A stretch of 64,000 nt of DNA from the NCBI GenBank assembly GCA_963969365.1, contig OZ017748.1, positions 868,001 to 932,000 on the forward strand. The letters run 5' to 3'. Source of the DNA: Asterochloris sp. CNOR1. Lineage: Eukaryota; Chlorophyta; Trebouxiophyceae; Trebouxiales; Trebouxiaceae. Position 1 is the first letter of the stretch. Each line of letters opens with the position of its first letter. Position numbers and translations under genes: made by a program. The notes under the pieces were generated by a model. It made no database searches, was not told where the DNA came from, and saw only the letters and a program-made list of their open reading frames with translations. This document shows positions 44,711 to 56,900 of this stretch, piece by piece.

Positions 44711-45458
44711 GTCACCCGCAAGTTCTGCCTTTCGGCTGCGCGGCAGATCCCTTGATCACCACAGACATGTGCCCTGGATGAGGGAGCTGTTGTTGCTTTA
44801 GCAGATCTGCTCCACCAGAAAAGTGGAGGGGTTTGGGGTGGCACACTTCTGTCATGCAGCCGATCTTCAGACCTGGGTGCAAAGATGGGGTGGCAGTGCT
44901 TGCTATTTTGTATATAGGCAGATCACCCCCACAGGAAACACCCGTCCCAGCTTCCTCTTTGCCACTAGACTAAGCATCATGCACGTACCACCCAGGACTC
45001 CTCATCGATCAGTCTGAATTGAGTGTAGAGGAAGGAAAGTGCATCATGAGGGGAAGTGCATGACCTAATCCGCCTCTGGGGAGGCCTATGGCATTGTCAG
45101 CTACCAACATGCCCAGCACTAGACAAAGGGACATGTGAAGCAGATGGTGCTCCATGCAGCTGGCTGCAGAGTCCTGCAGCTCAGGGGCTTGTCAGCCTCT
45201 CAGGTGCTGAGGTGCAGTGCCCAGCATGACAGCCAGCAGGCACCTGGGGGCTCAGCTGCACCCCGAATGCAGAGGTGGGGCACATACATACTGCTGCTAC
45301 TTCCTACATGATGGACATGCAGAGGGGTTTGCCCCACCTGCAGAGCCCACCGCCGTCGCCAACCCCTCCGACAAGGGCCGCTCTCGCCGCGTAGGGCTGC
45401 TGTGACGCAGGTTTGTCAGCCATAAGCCTGCTACGCCTGTTTCATTCCTACTTCTCAG
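44711..45458. other. Region between tRNA-Asp and the first resolved RsmB-like exon
   Basis: This should contain the promoter, start codon and first exon(s) of the methyltransferase. A coding block around 45324-45406 (open frame GVCPTCRAHRRRQPL or EGFAPPAEPTAVANP) may belong to it, but phase to the next exon could not be closed. Confidence 0.35.
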
Positions 45459-48307
45459 CAACCCCTGCTGCACTGCAGCTGCTGCGCATAGCAGAGGAGG
45501 GTGCCTACGGCAGCCTGGTCAGCGGTGATGTTGGCAAATCCCTGAATGAAGACGCTGCCACCGCCAGGTGCGGAATCGATACCAATCCTTTGGCTGCTCA
45601 GATGCTCCCTTGAAGCTCAGCAGCCCTTCTTAGAGGCTACTGCCCCTCCCCAGGGAGCTGCACATGCAAGCCAGGAGCTGCATGCTGCAGGGATCGTAGG
45701 CAGACGACTGAGCTGGTGGCCGGCACCACACGGTGGCGACGGCGGCTGAACTACATCATAGACCAGGTGTCCAGGCAGCCACATGACAAGTTGGAGTTGC
45801 CCATGCTCATCGTCCTGCAGGTGGGGTGAGCTCATGCTTCAGGCACTCTTAGCTGGCCAGCGTCAGGCAAGTTGGTCTGCAGGCTTCCGACGCAGCTGGT
45901 CTGCGAGTTGCATTGCTGGACCCGGCCTGCCTGCTGCAAAGTGTGGGGACTGTTGTGCTTGCCTAAAGTCATGATGGCGCAACCTGTCATCACTGTGCTG
46001 TACTGGCCAGCACACTTCATAGCTGCGAGCCCTGCCTGCAGGTGGCAGTCTATGACATCACAGAGGGCAGGCTGCCAGACTACGCCATTAGCAGTTACGT
46101 GGATGTCATCAAAGCCATCCTGCGCCACGAAGCAGGGGGCTATGTCAACCGTGAGCTCTGTCCTAAGATTCACCATGCATCTTCATCACAGGCTGCACCT
46201 TCATCCATGGCAGGCAGTGCAGGTGCAGAAGTGCAGATGCAACCTGGTGGCCTCTGCCTCCCCATGAGAGGTCTCACGTGACGGCTGACCAGCTGGGCCG
46301 GCTTGCTAAGCAGGCAGTGCTTTGGAGCTTCAGTCACTGTCTCATCTCTGCTGCAAACTCTGCCCTGGCAATGCTGCAGGTGTATTGCGCGACCTGCTGA
46401 GGCTGCGTGCGGCCGGCAGCGTGCCCTGTCCTCCCCCGCCTGGGCCTGGCAGCCCCACTGCAGAGGTGGCAGATCGCCTGGCCATCGCTGCCTCCCACCC
46501 CACGTGGATGGTGGAGCGCTGGCTGCAGCGCTTTCCAGCAGAGGCAGTCGTTGCGCTGCTGGCGCACAATAATAAGTGGGTCTGCCCTGTGGCTGAGTCA
46601 GTGCTCGATTAGAGCTCCCTGAAAGTCATGTCATGCTGTCAACTGCAACCAACACCCTGCAATCGTCGACTCCAAGCTGAGCACGGAGCACCCAGCTGCT
46701 TTGACCATCCTGCCATCAATCTCTCGACTCTGCAGGCGACCATTCCACGGCATCAGATGCCCGCCCGGTCAAGACCCACAGTTTGTCAGAGAGCAGCTGA
46801 ACAGCCAGGGCATTGACTCACAGGTGTCCCCCTATCTGCCACGCCACTTCATTCGCGTGCGGGAGGGGCTGCAGCAGGTTCTGAAGACAGAGGTTGTTGG
46901 AGCACAAAGCCAGGTGCAGACTGCAATGGCACGGAACACGTTTGTCCGACTCAAGCCTCCTCCTGCAGGCCTGTGCCAATGTGCTGGCAAAGCTGTGCAG
47001 CTGACAAATAGCGTGAAGCGGTCAAGATGTGCGTCACGCCGGCTCCTCAGCCTTGAATCGGACCCAGGCAGGGCCGCCTCTGACTTGCAGTTCTGCTTGC
47101 CTGCAGGTGCAAGATGAGGCTGCAGGGCTTGTAGTGCTGATGCTGGACCCTCAGCCTGGGGAGAGGATCCTGGACGCCTGCGCAGCGCCTGGCGGCAAGG
47201 CCATGTTTACTGCGAGCCTGATGCAGCACCAGGTGTGTTCACTACTGCTGCCCTGCACATGAATGACTGCCATTGGGAGCTGCTGCTGCATCTGTGTGGT
47301 CTGCCAGCCTGCAAAGCGCTTTATTAGTTGACTCACTGCAGGGGCACGTGCCAGTGCTGCTGACCTGCTGCCGGAGACGCCTGGCCCAGGTGTAGCAGCA
47401 TCTCCACACTGCTGACCCGCCAGTGTGTGCAGGGATTCTTGCTGGCATTGGATAAGAGTGAGCGGCGCTTGAAGGCTCTTCAGCACATGGCGGTGCAGCA
47501 GGGAGTGACTGACATCGTACACTGCCAGGCAGCAGACCTGCGCCACTTTGCCAGCCGCCAACTGGGCCATCAGGCTGCTCCAGCAGCACCAGGAACAGGC
47601 AATGGGGCCGCGCTAGGGGTATTCGACCGTGTCTTGCTGGATGCACCCTGCTCAGGGACTGGCGTGCTTGCCAAGAGGTGGGTGCACATGTGAGCTGTGT
47701 GACAAGAGCCTGCTAATGCGCAGCTTATGCTGACACCTGAAGCGGACCTTTGCTGCAGGGCTGACCTCAGGTGGCGGCGGCAGCAAGCCGAAATAATGGA
47801 GCTCTGCCAGCTGCAGGTGAGGGGGTGAGACAGTGTCACTGTGACTGCACTCTGCTGGTAAGCTATGCATGGGGCCGCAGGATTAGCTTCACTCAATTGG
47901 CTGCCCTTGCCCCTGCTCTGCCACATCAGCTGCAGGTGACAGGGTGCCCTCAGGACCAACAAACACCGTCACTCTGCTGGGAGGCAATTGAGCAGGAGTC
48001 TCACTCTGGTTCTGTGTCTGGCCCTCACAGCTGCTGTGCCTATTTGCAGGATGAGCTGCTGGACGCAGCTGCCAAGGTGGTACGACCTGGGGGTCTGCTG
48101 GTGTACAGCACTTGCAGCATAGAAGTGGAAGAAAACGAGGGCCGAGCAATGGCATTCCTGAGCAGGCATCCACAGTTTAGCATTGAGGCCCCACCCCCTA
48201 ACACTGTACCTCCTGCTCTTCTAAATGCCAGTCAGGCTCTAGAGTCCCTGCCCCATGTGCATGGCATCGATGGTGCCTATGCTGTGCGTTTGAGACACAC
48301 TCATTGA
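45459..48307 (+). CDS. RsmB/NSUN-type rRNA cytosine-C5 methyltransferase, 5' end unresolved
   Basis: SAM-dependent m5C RNA methyltransferase with an N-terminal NusB-like RNA-binding domain, as in bacterial RsmB; plant homologues are often organellar. Exons: 45459-45567, 45700-45820, 46042-46150, 46380-46575, 46736 to 46877 (or 46892 or 46913, all in frame), 47107-47232, 47433-47677, 47759-47816, 48050-48307. NusB part: LQLLRIAEEGAYGSLVSG, ELVAGTTRWRRRLNYIID, GGYVNRVLRDLLRLR. Catalytic part: DACAAPGGK (SAM site), LALDKSERRL, VLLDAPCSGTGVLAKR (motif IV Cys), WRRQQAEIMELCQLQ and LVYSTCSIEVEENEG (motif VI catalytic Cys). The C-terminus is complete. It is convergent with the MORN gene; 67 bp separate the stops. 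Confidence 0.9.
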
Positions 48308-48374
48308 AGGTGCTCCCATTTGCCTGCCTTTCAGAATCCTAATGTGTGAATTCTCATCTCAGCAGGTCTGCTGC

Positions 48375-49433
48375 TTATTGCACCATTGTCAGGCCAGGCC
48401 CACTGCCATTGAAGAATTGGCCTGCCCACTCATGCCCCTCAGCATCTCTGTAGGTCCCATCACCATGCATCTTATTGTGATCCCATGCGCCCTGCATCAG
48501 GTGGCAGTTCTGTCAGCTTCACAGACAGCAGCCTCAGAAGCACCAAGGCCTTGGTGATGCTGACACAGCTAGCACCAGATGCCGGTTTTGCGAGCTGCCT
48601 GCTGGTGGGCAGGGGCAGATCTGCAGAGGGCAGTCAGAGGAATGCTGCAGGCATGCCAAACCTTCCACAGCAGCTCAGCACCCTATACACACCCCAGGAC
48701 CCACCTGATACCGGCGGCCATCAGGCCAGGAGAATGTGCCGCTGCCATGATAGATGCCGTTGTCCCATTGTCCCTCATAGCTGGCGCCGCTGGCAAAGCT
48801 GAACCTGCCGTTGCCATGCATCTTGTCCAGGACCCACTCCCCTGTGTAGGAGTAGGTGCCATCTGTATAAGTGCCTGCAGGACAGCGTGTGAGGTCTGTC
48901 GTCGCTGGATTGGGCTAGCTCTTCTGTACAGGAAGCTTGGCTGCACAGGCTGCCTGAGGCATGACAGTTGTGTCCTGTCAATCACTGCACAGCTGATATG
49001 TGCCTGCAGGCAAGGAATGGGATGCTGCTTCAGGTTGTTGCAGATATGTGGCCAAGGTGTTGTGCATCCAGGCCAAGCTGACCTCTGCCATGCCGCACAC
49101 GCTGCATGCTCTCCAGTGCGGCAGCGGCGGTGGCCTCTGCTGCAGCTGCCATTGCCTTGGGGTCTGCTTTTGGATCGGGCTTTGCAGGTGGGGCTGCAGG
49201 TGCAGGCTCCTCCCCAGGTGCAGGCGGCGCCTGCATCCACTCCCCTTCATAGGTTGCTCCGTTTTTGAAATGGAACTTGCCGGTGCCTGTGACAGGCGGA
49301 GGCTGCAGGCACCCAGGCATAGCATTTGCCTTTGCTGCACCTGATGGCTCACAAAAGCTCCTTGAACACAGGAGGCCCTTACAGGTGGCTCCTCCTCCTT
49401 CCCTTTGCCTTTGGCTGCTGGCTTGGGTGCCAT
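48375..49433 (-). CDS. MORN-repeat protein
   Basis: MORN repeats are short beta-hairpins (YxGxWxxGxxxGxG) found in flagellar radial-spoke and membrane-scaffold proteins. Four phase-checked exons: 49383-49433, 49083-49302, 48705-48874, 48375-48491; 185 aa. After MAPKPAAKGKGKEEEPP come repeats GKFHFKNGATYEGEW, YSYTGEWVLDKMHGNGRFSF, GASYEGQWDNGIYHGSGTFS, GAWDHNKMHGDGTYRD and HEWAGQFFNG. The first repeat is followed by a Pro/Ala/Lys-rich insert (PAPAAPPAKPDPKADPKA) ending in QRVRHGRG, an arrangement I recall from algal flagellum-associated MORN proteins. It ends GPGLTMVQ. A flagellar role is plausible but is inference. Divergent from presenilin across 235 bp. Confidence 0.88.
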
Positions 49434-49668
49434 GCCTGGTCAGCGCCCTCTCGACGTCTCTGGAACCGCTGCAGTCAACTGTGGCACGCAGGCAACACCG
49501 CTTGCTTGTCCCCAAAAGCATGTCCTGCGCTCATTGCTTTGCTTCATACTTTCTTTCTGGAAAGGCCTTGTTGCACAAGCATCCAGTCAGAGATGCCAGT
49601 TCTGAACAATTGCAGAAAGTGAGCGTCAGGCTTTCTGATCAAAGTGCACAGCAGTGGAGGTGTGAACC
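49434..49668. promoter_or_regulatory. Shared divergent promoter region, MORN gene and presenilin
   Basis: 235 bp lie between the two start codons (49433 minus, 49669 plus). No TATA box recognised. Confidence 0.45.
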
Positions 49669-52600
49669 ATGCCAGTTCATCGATCTGTGCTGGAGGACCT
49701 TGGGGAGGAGCTCACAGGCATTGTCTCACCGGTCTCCCTGTGCATGGCACTCACAGTGGCTTTGGTTCGGGTCCTGAACCCAGATGGGCTCAGCGGCGGC
49801 AGTGGAGTGGCCATCGCCTCTACCTACTACAAGGAGCAGGCAAGCTGCCCAACTGCCTGCAAGCTTGCCCTGGCATTGGCAAGGTGTGTCTGACAACGTT
49901 GACAGCATGGAATGCTGCAGTTTCTGCGGCCAAGTCCTTCTGAATGTTATTGTGCAGGCAGACGATTCTGCTGGCACTAAACTGACAGGCTCAGTGATCA
50001 ATGCCCTCATCTTTGTGGCCATCGTTGCTGCCATGACCTGCGTGCTCGTCCTGTTATTCAAGTATGGGGTGAGAGCTGCTGTACCTTCAGAACAGATTGT
50101 ATGTGATGCCAGGCACCCAAAGTTGCCCCACTCTGTGCAGCTCACCCAGCCTGTTCTCTGCTGTAGTGCACCAAATTCATCTATGCCTACATGAGCTTCT
50201 CAGGCTTCAGGTGAGCCATGCTGCATGACGCTCTTTGGCGAATGCAAGCAGCAGGATTCTGCCTTGGTCCTGCTGCTCTGAAATGAAGTGAGTCAGCCAA
50301 TCATCATGCCGCCATGCCTGCAGCATCTATTTCATGCTGTCTGGCATCATCATTCTGCAGCTGCTGCACAAGTTTCAGATCCATGTGGACTGGATAACTT
50401 TCTCCTTTGTCTTATACAATTTTTCGGTGAGGCGTGACAAGTTTACTGGTGCAGCAGCATGCTTCGAGTGCCATCATGTCCTGACAAGCCGTCGGCAGCG
50501 CTGCACACACACACACCTCACTCTGCAACCCCAGATGTGCTTTGCATCACGACAATACAGGCCCTGAACCAGAGGGGGTCAGCAGTCAGATCCACATGCC
50601 CGAGCAGCATGCTGCTGCACTTCAGCCCCGCGAGCAAGCCGGACAGAATCCTCAACTGGTACTTGAAAAGCCCCCACACCCCAGTGTACCCTGTTCTGCC
50701 ACTGCAGGTGGTGGGTGTGCTGTGCGTGTTCTACTGGCCAGCCCCCATCCTGCTGAAGCAGGGCTACTTGGTGCTGACGGGGGTGGTGGTTGCCTATGTC
50801 TTCACCTTCATTCCTGAGTGGACCACCTGGGTGCTGCTGCTGGCCATGGCGCTGTACGACCTGTGGGCCGTGCTCACGCCGCATGGGCCGCTTAAGGTGA
50901 GGGTGCCCTGCTTGGATGGCAAGCAGCAGGCCTGATGGCAGTGGCAATGCCATGCCACCTGGCTGTGTTTCGGGTGGGGCGTCCTTGCAGGAAGAGTGCA
51001 GGCTAGAGTGCTCTTTGCTGGAGGACAGCTGTGCTGCAACACCAGCTGGCTGAGGTCCGGCAGCCTCAGGTGCACAGAGCAAGTTGTGGTCTTTGGTAGC
51101 CAGCCTGACGGCTGAACAGCATGAGCTCAGTCCATGCTCAGCCTTTGGTGCTGGGCATTTACCAACGAACTGTTTGGAGCTCCCTCAAAACAAGTCTCTT
51201 TCCATTCAGATCATGCTGTCCATGGCCCCCACTGAAGTGAGGGCAATGGATCTTGTCGTGCTGCAGGTGTTGGTGGAGCTGGCTCAGGAGCGCGACGAAG
51301 ACATTCCAGCGCTGGTGTATGAGGCGCGCCCCGCCGGCAGAGTTGCTGCCCGGCAGCGCCAGCAGCAGAGCCCTGCGGAGCTGCAGGGCGTCACTGTGGA
51401 GGGCCACACACCGGGGTGCCCCACTGAAGGTGCCAACCATCTGTGTTTGGGCAGTGCAAAGCATCTGGTGTTCCTCTGCCTGCTCGGGAGTGGCACTCCG
51501 AACATGCAAATCGATTGTTGCAGGATGACGCAGTACATGCAGCTGTCCCTATCCACATGGAGCACAGTGATGGAGTGGGGTCCGGCCTCACACTTGATGC
51601 AGCGCCCAGGATGGCTTCACTGCCGCACACTGACGATGCAGGTGGCAGGAGTGGTGGAGAGGCCCGCCCACCGGCCCTGCTGCAGCAGCAGCTCCACCCC
51701 AGCCACCACCTTGCAGCTGCCAGGCCTGCTGGGGACCCTGCCGGGGTGGCAGTGGACTCCCCTGGGCTGGCCTCCCTGGGAGTGAGCGGCGCTGCCGCCC
51801 CTGAGGCAGCCGCCGCCCTGCTGGGTGAGCCTCTACGTCCCTGCAGCACCTGCCAGATCGTCTGCCAGTCTCCTGTTGAGCAGCACTGAGAGTCTCTGCT
51901 GTCCGCTGGCCTCCCGTCTGGCATCCAGACGACATGGGGCCTAGCCTGAGGGTGTCTTTCAGTGCTGCTGGCAGCAGCCTCTGCCCTACTGTCAAGCGGC
52001 AGTCTGTCCCTGCCTTCCACAGGACTCGAGGCTACCGAGCAGCCCGCCCTGTCAGGTGATGCGGCCAGCGCCCCAGCAAGTGAGCCTGAGGAGCAGCCAG
52101 CACAGCCTGCCAGGCAGGCGCCTGGCAGTGCTTCTGTCTCATACAGCTGGCAGCAGCCAGCACAGAGCTCAGGACGGCATCCAGATGGCTCACAACAACA
52201 AGCAGCCAGGCAGCAGGAGGGACAACGCTCAGCTGATCCAGGCTCGCAACAACAGGCAGCGGCGCGGCGAGATCAGCAGCTGCGGCATCGAGAACGCTCA
52301 GATGCAGGGGAAGGGGATGAGGAGAGCGAGTGGGGCCTCCCAGAGGCCATCAAGCTTGGCCTGGGTGAGCAGCGTCTTCTGCCCTTATATCTTGATGCTG
52401 CTCATTTGGCCCACAATGTCTAATGCCCTAGGTGTGCGGTCCACCATGCCAACTTGCCCTCTTCAATGCTTGGTCAAGCACTCTGATGTTTATCGCAGGA
52501 GACCTCATCTTCTACTCTGTACTGGTGGGCAGAGCCGCAATGTATGACATGCTGTCTGCGTTTGCTGCTTACCTGGCGATCATAGCAGGCTTGGGAATGA

Positions 52601-52743
52601 CGCTCATTCTACTGGCACTGGCGCGCAAGGCGCTGCCAGCCCTGCCCATCAGCATCGTTCTTGGAGTGTCCTTCTATTTCCTGGCCCGCTTCCTTCTTGA
52701 ACCGTTTGTGCTCAATCTTAGTTTGAACCTGCTGTACTTTTGA
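49669..52743 (+). CDS. PSN: Presenilin (GxGD intramembrane aspartyl protease)
   Basis: Catalytic subunit of gamma-secretase; plant and algal presenilins also act without cleavage. Exons: 49669-49839, 49958-50068, 50167-50210, 50324-50426, 50708-50896, 51267 to about 51389 (end uncertain), 51524-51824, 52023-52364, 52499-52743. Membrane helices include VSPVSLCMALTVALVRVL, VINALIFVAIVAAMTCVLVL, FMLSGIIILQLL, GVLCVFYWPAP and AYVFTFIPEWTTWVLLLAMA. Catalytic Asp 1 is in ALYDLWAVL, Asp 2 in KLGLGDLIFYS (split by an intron), and the PALP motif is in KALPALPISI. Between the aspartates lies a long Gln/Ala/Pro-rich cytosolic loop over exons 6 to 8. Exon 1 ends AAGGAGCAG before GCAAGC, so intron 1 is GC-AG: the protein join YYKEQ to ADDSAGTKL is in phase and no GT serves. 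Confidence 0.93.
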
Positions 52744-52833
52744 GGCCATCTGCCATGTTACCCTTCACTGCTTGACATCACTCAGACCGCTCTCGCGAGA
52801 TCTCTGAAGGGAAGTGGCACTTGCTAAACCACA

Positions 52834-53759
52834 ATGCTTTTTGCTTCACATAAGGCAGCTCAGCTCCATGGCAGACTGCACAGACCAGTCAGCAAATTAG
52901 TGAACAGGCAACACATCCAGGCTGCTTCAAAGTCAGATAGCAAGATCATGCAGCTGGACGTCTGGTCAGACTATGCATGCCCCTACTGCTTCCTTGCGGA
53001 GGGGCCTCTGCAGCAGGCCCTAGAAAGCGCCAAAGTCACAGTCAGATGGAGGGACTTTGAGCTGCGGTCAATGAGCACATACATATGCATCCAAAGGCAT
53101 GATGCACATCTGTTCAAAATGGTCTGACAGGGGGACAGTTTGTATGCAGGCCTAGCCCCACTCCAACATTGAAGCCTGAAGGGGAATACCTGCAGAGCGC
53201 ATGGCAGACTGGAGTGTACCCTGCAGCTAAGAGGATGGGCACAGACATTAAGCTGCCCACCATCTCCCCGCAGCCCTACACTGCCAAAGCCTTTGAAGGG
53301 TACCACTTTGCAGCGGAGCACGGGAAGGGGGCCGAGTGGACAGACGCAGTTTTCAAGCCCTTCTTCCAGCAGGACCGGTGAGCAATTTGTCAAGCCAAGT
53401 TTTAAAGACGAGCACAGTGCAGCACTAATGCATCTTCCAAGCCTTGCTTTGCTTCCTGTTGTTGCACAGGCAAGGTGGGTGTGGACAGCATCACATTGGC
53501 ACCTGACCCTTGCAGGGACATCGGGCAGCAAGAGGTGCTCTCTGACATTGCTGGCAGCATTGAGCTTGACAGGGCAGCCTTTGAGCAGGCGCTGAAGGAT
53601 GGCAAGTATAGTGCCGCCCATGAGGCAGATCTGCGGGAGGCGCAGCGGCTGGGGATCAGCTCAGTGCCCACATTTGTGGCCACAGGGAGCCGCAAGGTGG
53701 CAGCCAGCGGCATGCTGCCCAAGGAGGCGATTCTGGACCTCATCACGCAGGCCAGCTGA
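52834..53759 (+). CDS. DsbA-family (FrnE-like) thiol oxidoreductase
   Basis: Thioredoxin-fold protein with a helical insert. Three phase-checked exons: 52834-53066, 53150-53377, 53516-53759; 234 aa. The first 38 residues (MLFASHKAAQLHGRLHRPVS...) are basic and lack acids until the domain starts, so organelle targeting is likely. The active site CPYC lies in VWSDYACPYCFLAEGPLQQA. The insert has YLQSAWQTGVYPAAKRMG and AFEGYHFAAEHGKGAEW. The cis-Pro loop is SSVPTFVATGSRKV (VPTF is diagnostic). It ends DLITQAS. FrnE-type proteins act in redox and cadmium responses in bacteria; the algal role is unknown. It follows presenilin on the same strand with 90 bp between. Confidence 0.92.
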
Positions 53760-53958
53760 TAGGCCGGCAGCAGTGGTCAACAGATGGAGAGCTGTGAGGC
53801 CGTGCTGGCAAGAGTGCTGAGCTGATGGCCTGCCAGCCCTGAGGGTCGTTAGCAGCTACTGAGAGACTGCCTGGGTGTCATTGTGCATGCCCTGCCTCAT
53901 CACATCTGAGAAGCATGCCTGAGGGCTGCTGCCGTGTCTGGTCATCATGCTTACCACT

Positions 53959-56900
53959 TCAAAGCTTTTGTTTCTTACAAAGCGGTTCGTTACCATTTGA
54001 TTGAAGAGCTGGCTTTGTCTGGAAGGCAACATCTTCAGGCACACGAAATGTGAGACACAGCATGTGTTTGTTTGGTGCCACATTCCGGACAATGTGAATG
54101 TTAAGTGCACCCTCCGGGAGCCTGGCCCCAAGAGCCGCCTCAACGCGCTGCTGGGTGCCTACAGATGTCACAGCCAGCTGAAAACTGAATCAGCAGCAAC
54201 AGTAATCCCATTGAGAAATCATCGAAACGATAAACGTTGCTTACCTGCATCAGTCTCAGGTGCCTTCTGAAATGTGTAGCAGTGTATCTGAGGCAGCTTC
54301 CCTGACCAGAATGTGGGGTCAAATGCTCCAGGGAGGGCATCCAGAAATTCTACTGCAGAGGCAGGCAGATTCATGATGGCATGCTGGAACAGCACTGGTC
54401 CTGATGGCAGACTCTCCTCTAGGCCATTGCTGCTGGTCTGGTGATGAGCGGCTGCCTGACTCTCTGGCTGGCCTGCAGTTGTCAGTAGGACACACTAGTC
54501 ACTTAGGCCAAAGGAGTGCACACCTCTTGGGCAGTGATTGGCAAGGAATCCATGCAGTGAGCTTGGCAGCAGACTTGCCTTGCAGCTGGCCAGGGTGGGT
54601 TGCAGCTGATGGTCCGGCAGGCTGAGAGGCTGCCTCAGCAGCTGGGCTGCTGATGCAGCCCCCACAGAGGCGGCGCAGAAAGGCGCGGCCGTCCATGTTG
54701 GAGGCTTGGACTTTGCCCTGCACCCTGTTCAGCTTGATGTTGCGCTGAAGGTACTCAAAGCTGTCAGGGTTCAGGTCATTTGCAAACACCTGCAGGGTCA
54801 GAGCCTCTTGCTGAGAGCTGGTCCTGGTGGATGCCCATTATACAGGCTGGCTGTGGGAGCAACAGCAGGCTGACAGGGAAGGCTAAAAGAGCTGGGGCTG
54901 ACACTTCAGCAACAATGGCAGCTGCCTTATCAAGCAGAGCCACATGAGGTTTTGTGGGCATAGCAGCTTCGCACCCCTTCTGGGCAGCCAGGAACAGGAA
55001 GGATGATCTCTCAGCAACAGTGCCCTGACAGCAGCCACAGCAGTGTGCCCACCTGGCACCCCTTCTGTGCTGCTGGGACTGCAAAGGGCCCGATGCCTGC
55101 CATGACATCTACCACAACATCACTGCGCTTGAAGGTGTCCACCAAGCGTTTGTGCTCCCGCTCCAGTCGTGAGTTCCAGTAGACCTGCAATGGGCAGGCA
55201 GTCTTCAAGCAGCCAGTCAGTGATATGCAGCATGCTGCTGCCCGGCTGCACTTGACAGTGCCCTGAAGCAGACAGACAAGGAAGGGCATACGCTGCTGCC
55301 TGACTGCACAAGCCACGTTCAGTCACTGTTCCTGCTACAGGTAGGTCATGAGGTGGCATGGAAGACCACTGCAACATGCTGTACGGCAGCAGCAATAGGC
55401 ACCAGATGCTACCCTGCTGTGTGGGAGTGCGGCTCTTTGCCGAGGCCCCCCACGACCACCGCTGCAGCAGATCAATCACGGCAGCCTTGAGCCCAGCAGC
55501 TACTGAACAGCTGGCTGTGCAGGCAAGTCTTGTCTGCTGTGATGACAGGACCCTTGAGCCCAACAGCTACTGAACAGCTGGCTGTGCAGGCAAGTCTTGT
55601 CTGCTGTGATGACAGGACCCTGACAAATCAAGGTAGGGAAAGGAGCTCAAGTCCCTGGCCCTACTCTGCTCCACCTCAGCCGATCAGACGCGTTTGCTGG
55701 CAGGATGGCAATCACCTTGGAGAAGTCAAGGCTGAAGCGCGCTTTGTGCTGTTTCACCTCAGTCTCCAAACTGGGCTCGCCGGCCAGCACCTCCATCTGA
55801 AACACTCGGAACTCGTTTTCGATATTGCCCAGCTGCAGGCCACAGCATACGCCTCTCAGTTGTCCATCAGGCAGCCATCTACCTGAGGCATGTGCAAGAC
55901 ATGAAGGCTGACAGCCACAAAGACCTTCAATGAGAGCAAGGTGCAGGCTGAGCACATCCTTGTGAAAATGGCGTGTCCTTTTTGGAGAGGCCAGGTGCAG
56001 GGCAAGGATGCAAGATGGGGGCTTTAAGATGGAAGAGAGGGAGAGGGCCTCAGGCAAACACTGCACCTTATTGACAACGGTTCTGATGGAGGGGTTTTTG
56101 TCCAGTAGCACCTGGGCAATCAGCTGCTTGTGGGGCAACAGCTCATCCCGCAGGTTCAGGTGTGCAATGTGCCCCACGCTCTCAAACGAGCTTGGCAGCT
56201 CAATCATGCCTGGCAGCGCCTTCTGCAGGCAACATGGAGTGTTGTGAGAGGAGCTGTGCAAAGATTGTGTATTTTCTGATGACCCCTACGCCATCATTTG
56301 GAGGCTGGCTGTGACAGGTCCCATGCTTGGAGCATTCTAACTCAGTGCTCTCTGGCAGCTCCCCCTGCAGAGCACATGTAACCGCTACGACAAGCACTAG
56401 AGCAGGCTCTGCAGCTAAGTCATTCCTGGCAACACTCTCTGCAGGGCCAGGTTCAGGCTCCGCAGTCAGCCCCATTCTGGCAGCGCCTTCTGCAGGACGC
56501 CTGCAGCTGCTGGCTGCAGGCGGCTGGGCCTGCTAGTCTTGCACTGCCGCCATCTGCCCGCTTCCTGCAGGTGATGTTGTGCGCGCCGGCTGATGCTGCC
56601 AACCAGCTTGCCACTGCCAGCGGACCACATGCAGCTGCTTTGGCTGCAGCCCACAGGTTCCATTCTGCAAGGCCGTCCTAGCAACCTGAGGCTGTGCAAA
56701 GCAGAGTTCCATGCGGTGCTTGTTGCTCAGAGACGTGCTGGCGCACCTTCAGGACCTGTTCCATGCTCATGTGCTGGTAGCCAATGGTCACAGTGTGCGG
56801 CACCAGCTCCAACTGATGCTGGTGCACGATGTCCAGGAGGTCTCCATTCATGCCCTGCAGATCTGCGGGACATGTGCCTCGCTTGGTTCAGACGTGCCGC

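Noticed and set aside
51226-51432. Possible echo in presenilin around GCCCCACTGAAG
   Set aside because: Only about 12 bases are shared and the flanks do not align; this may be chance.
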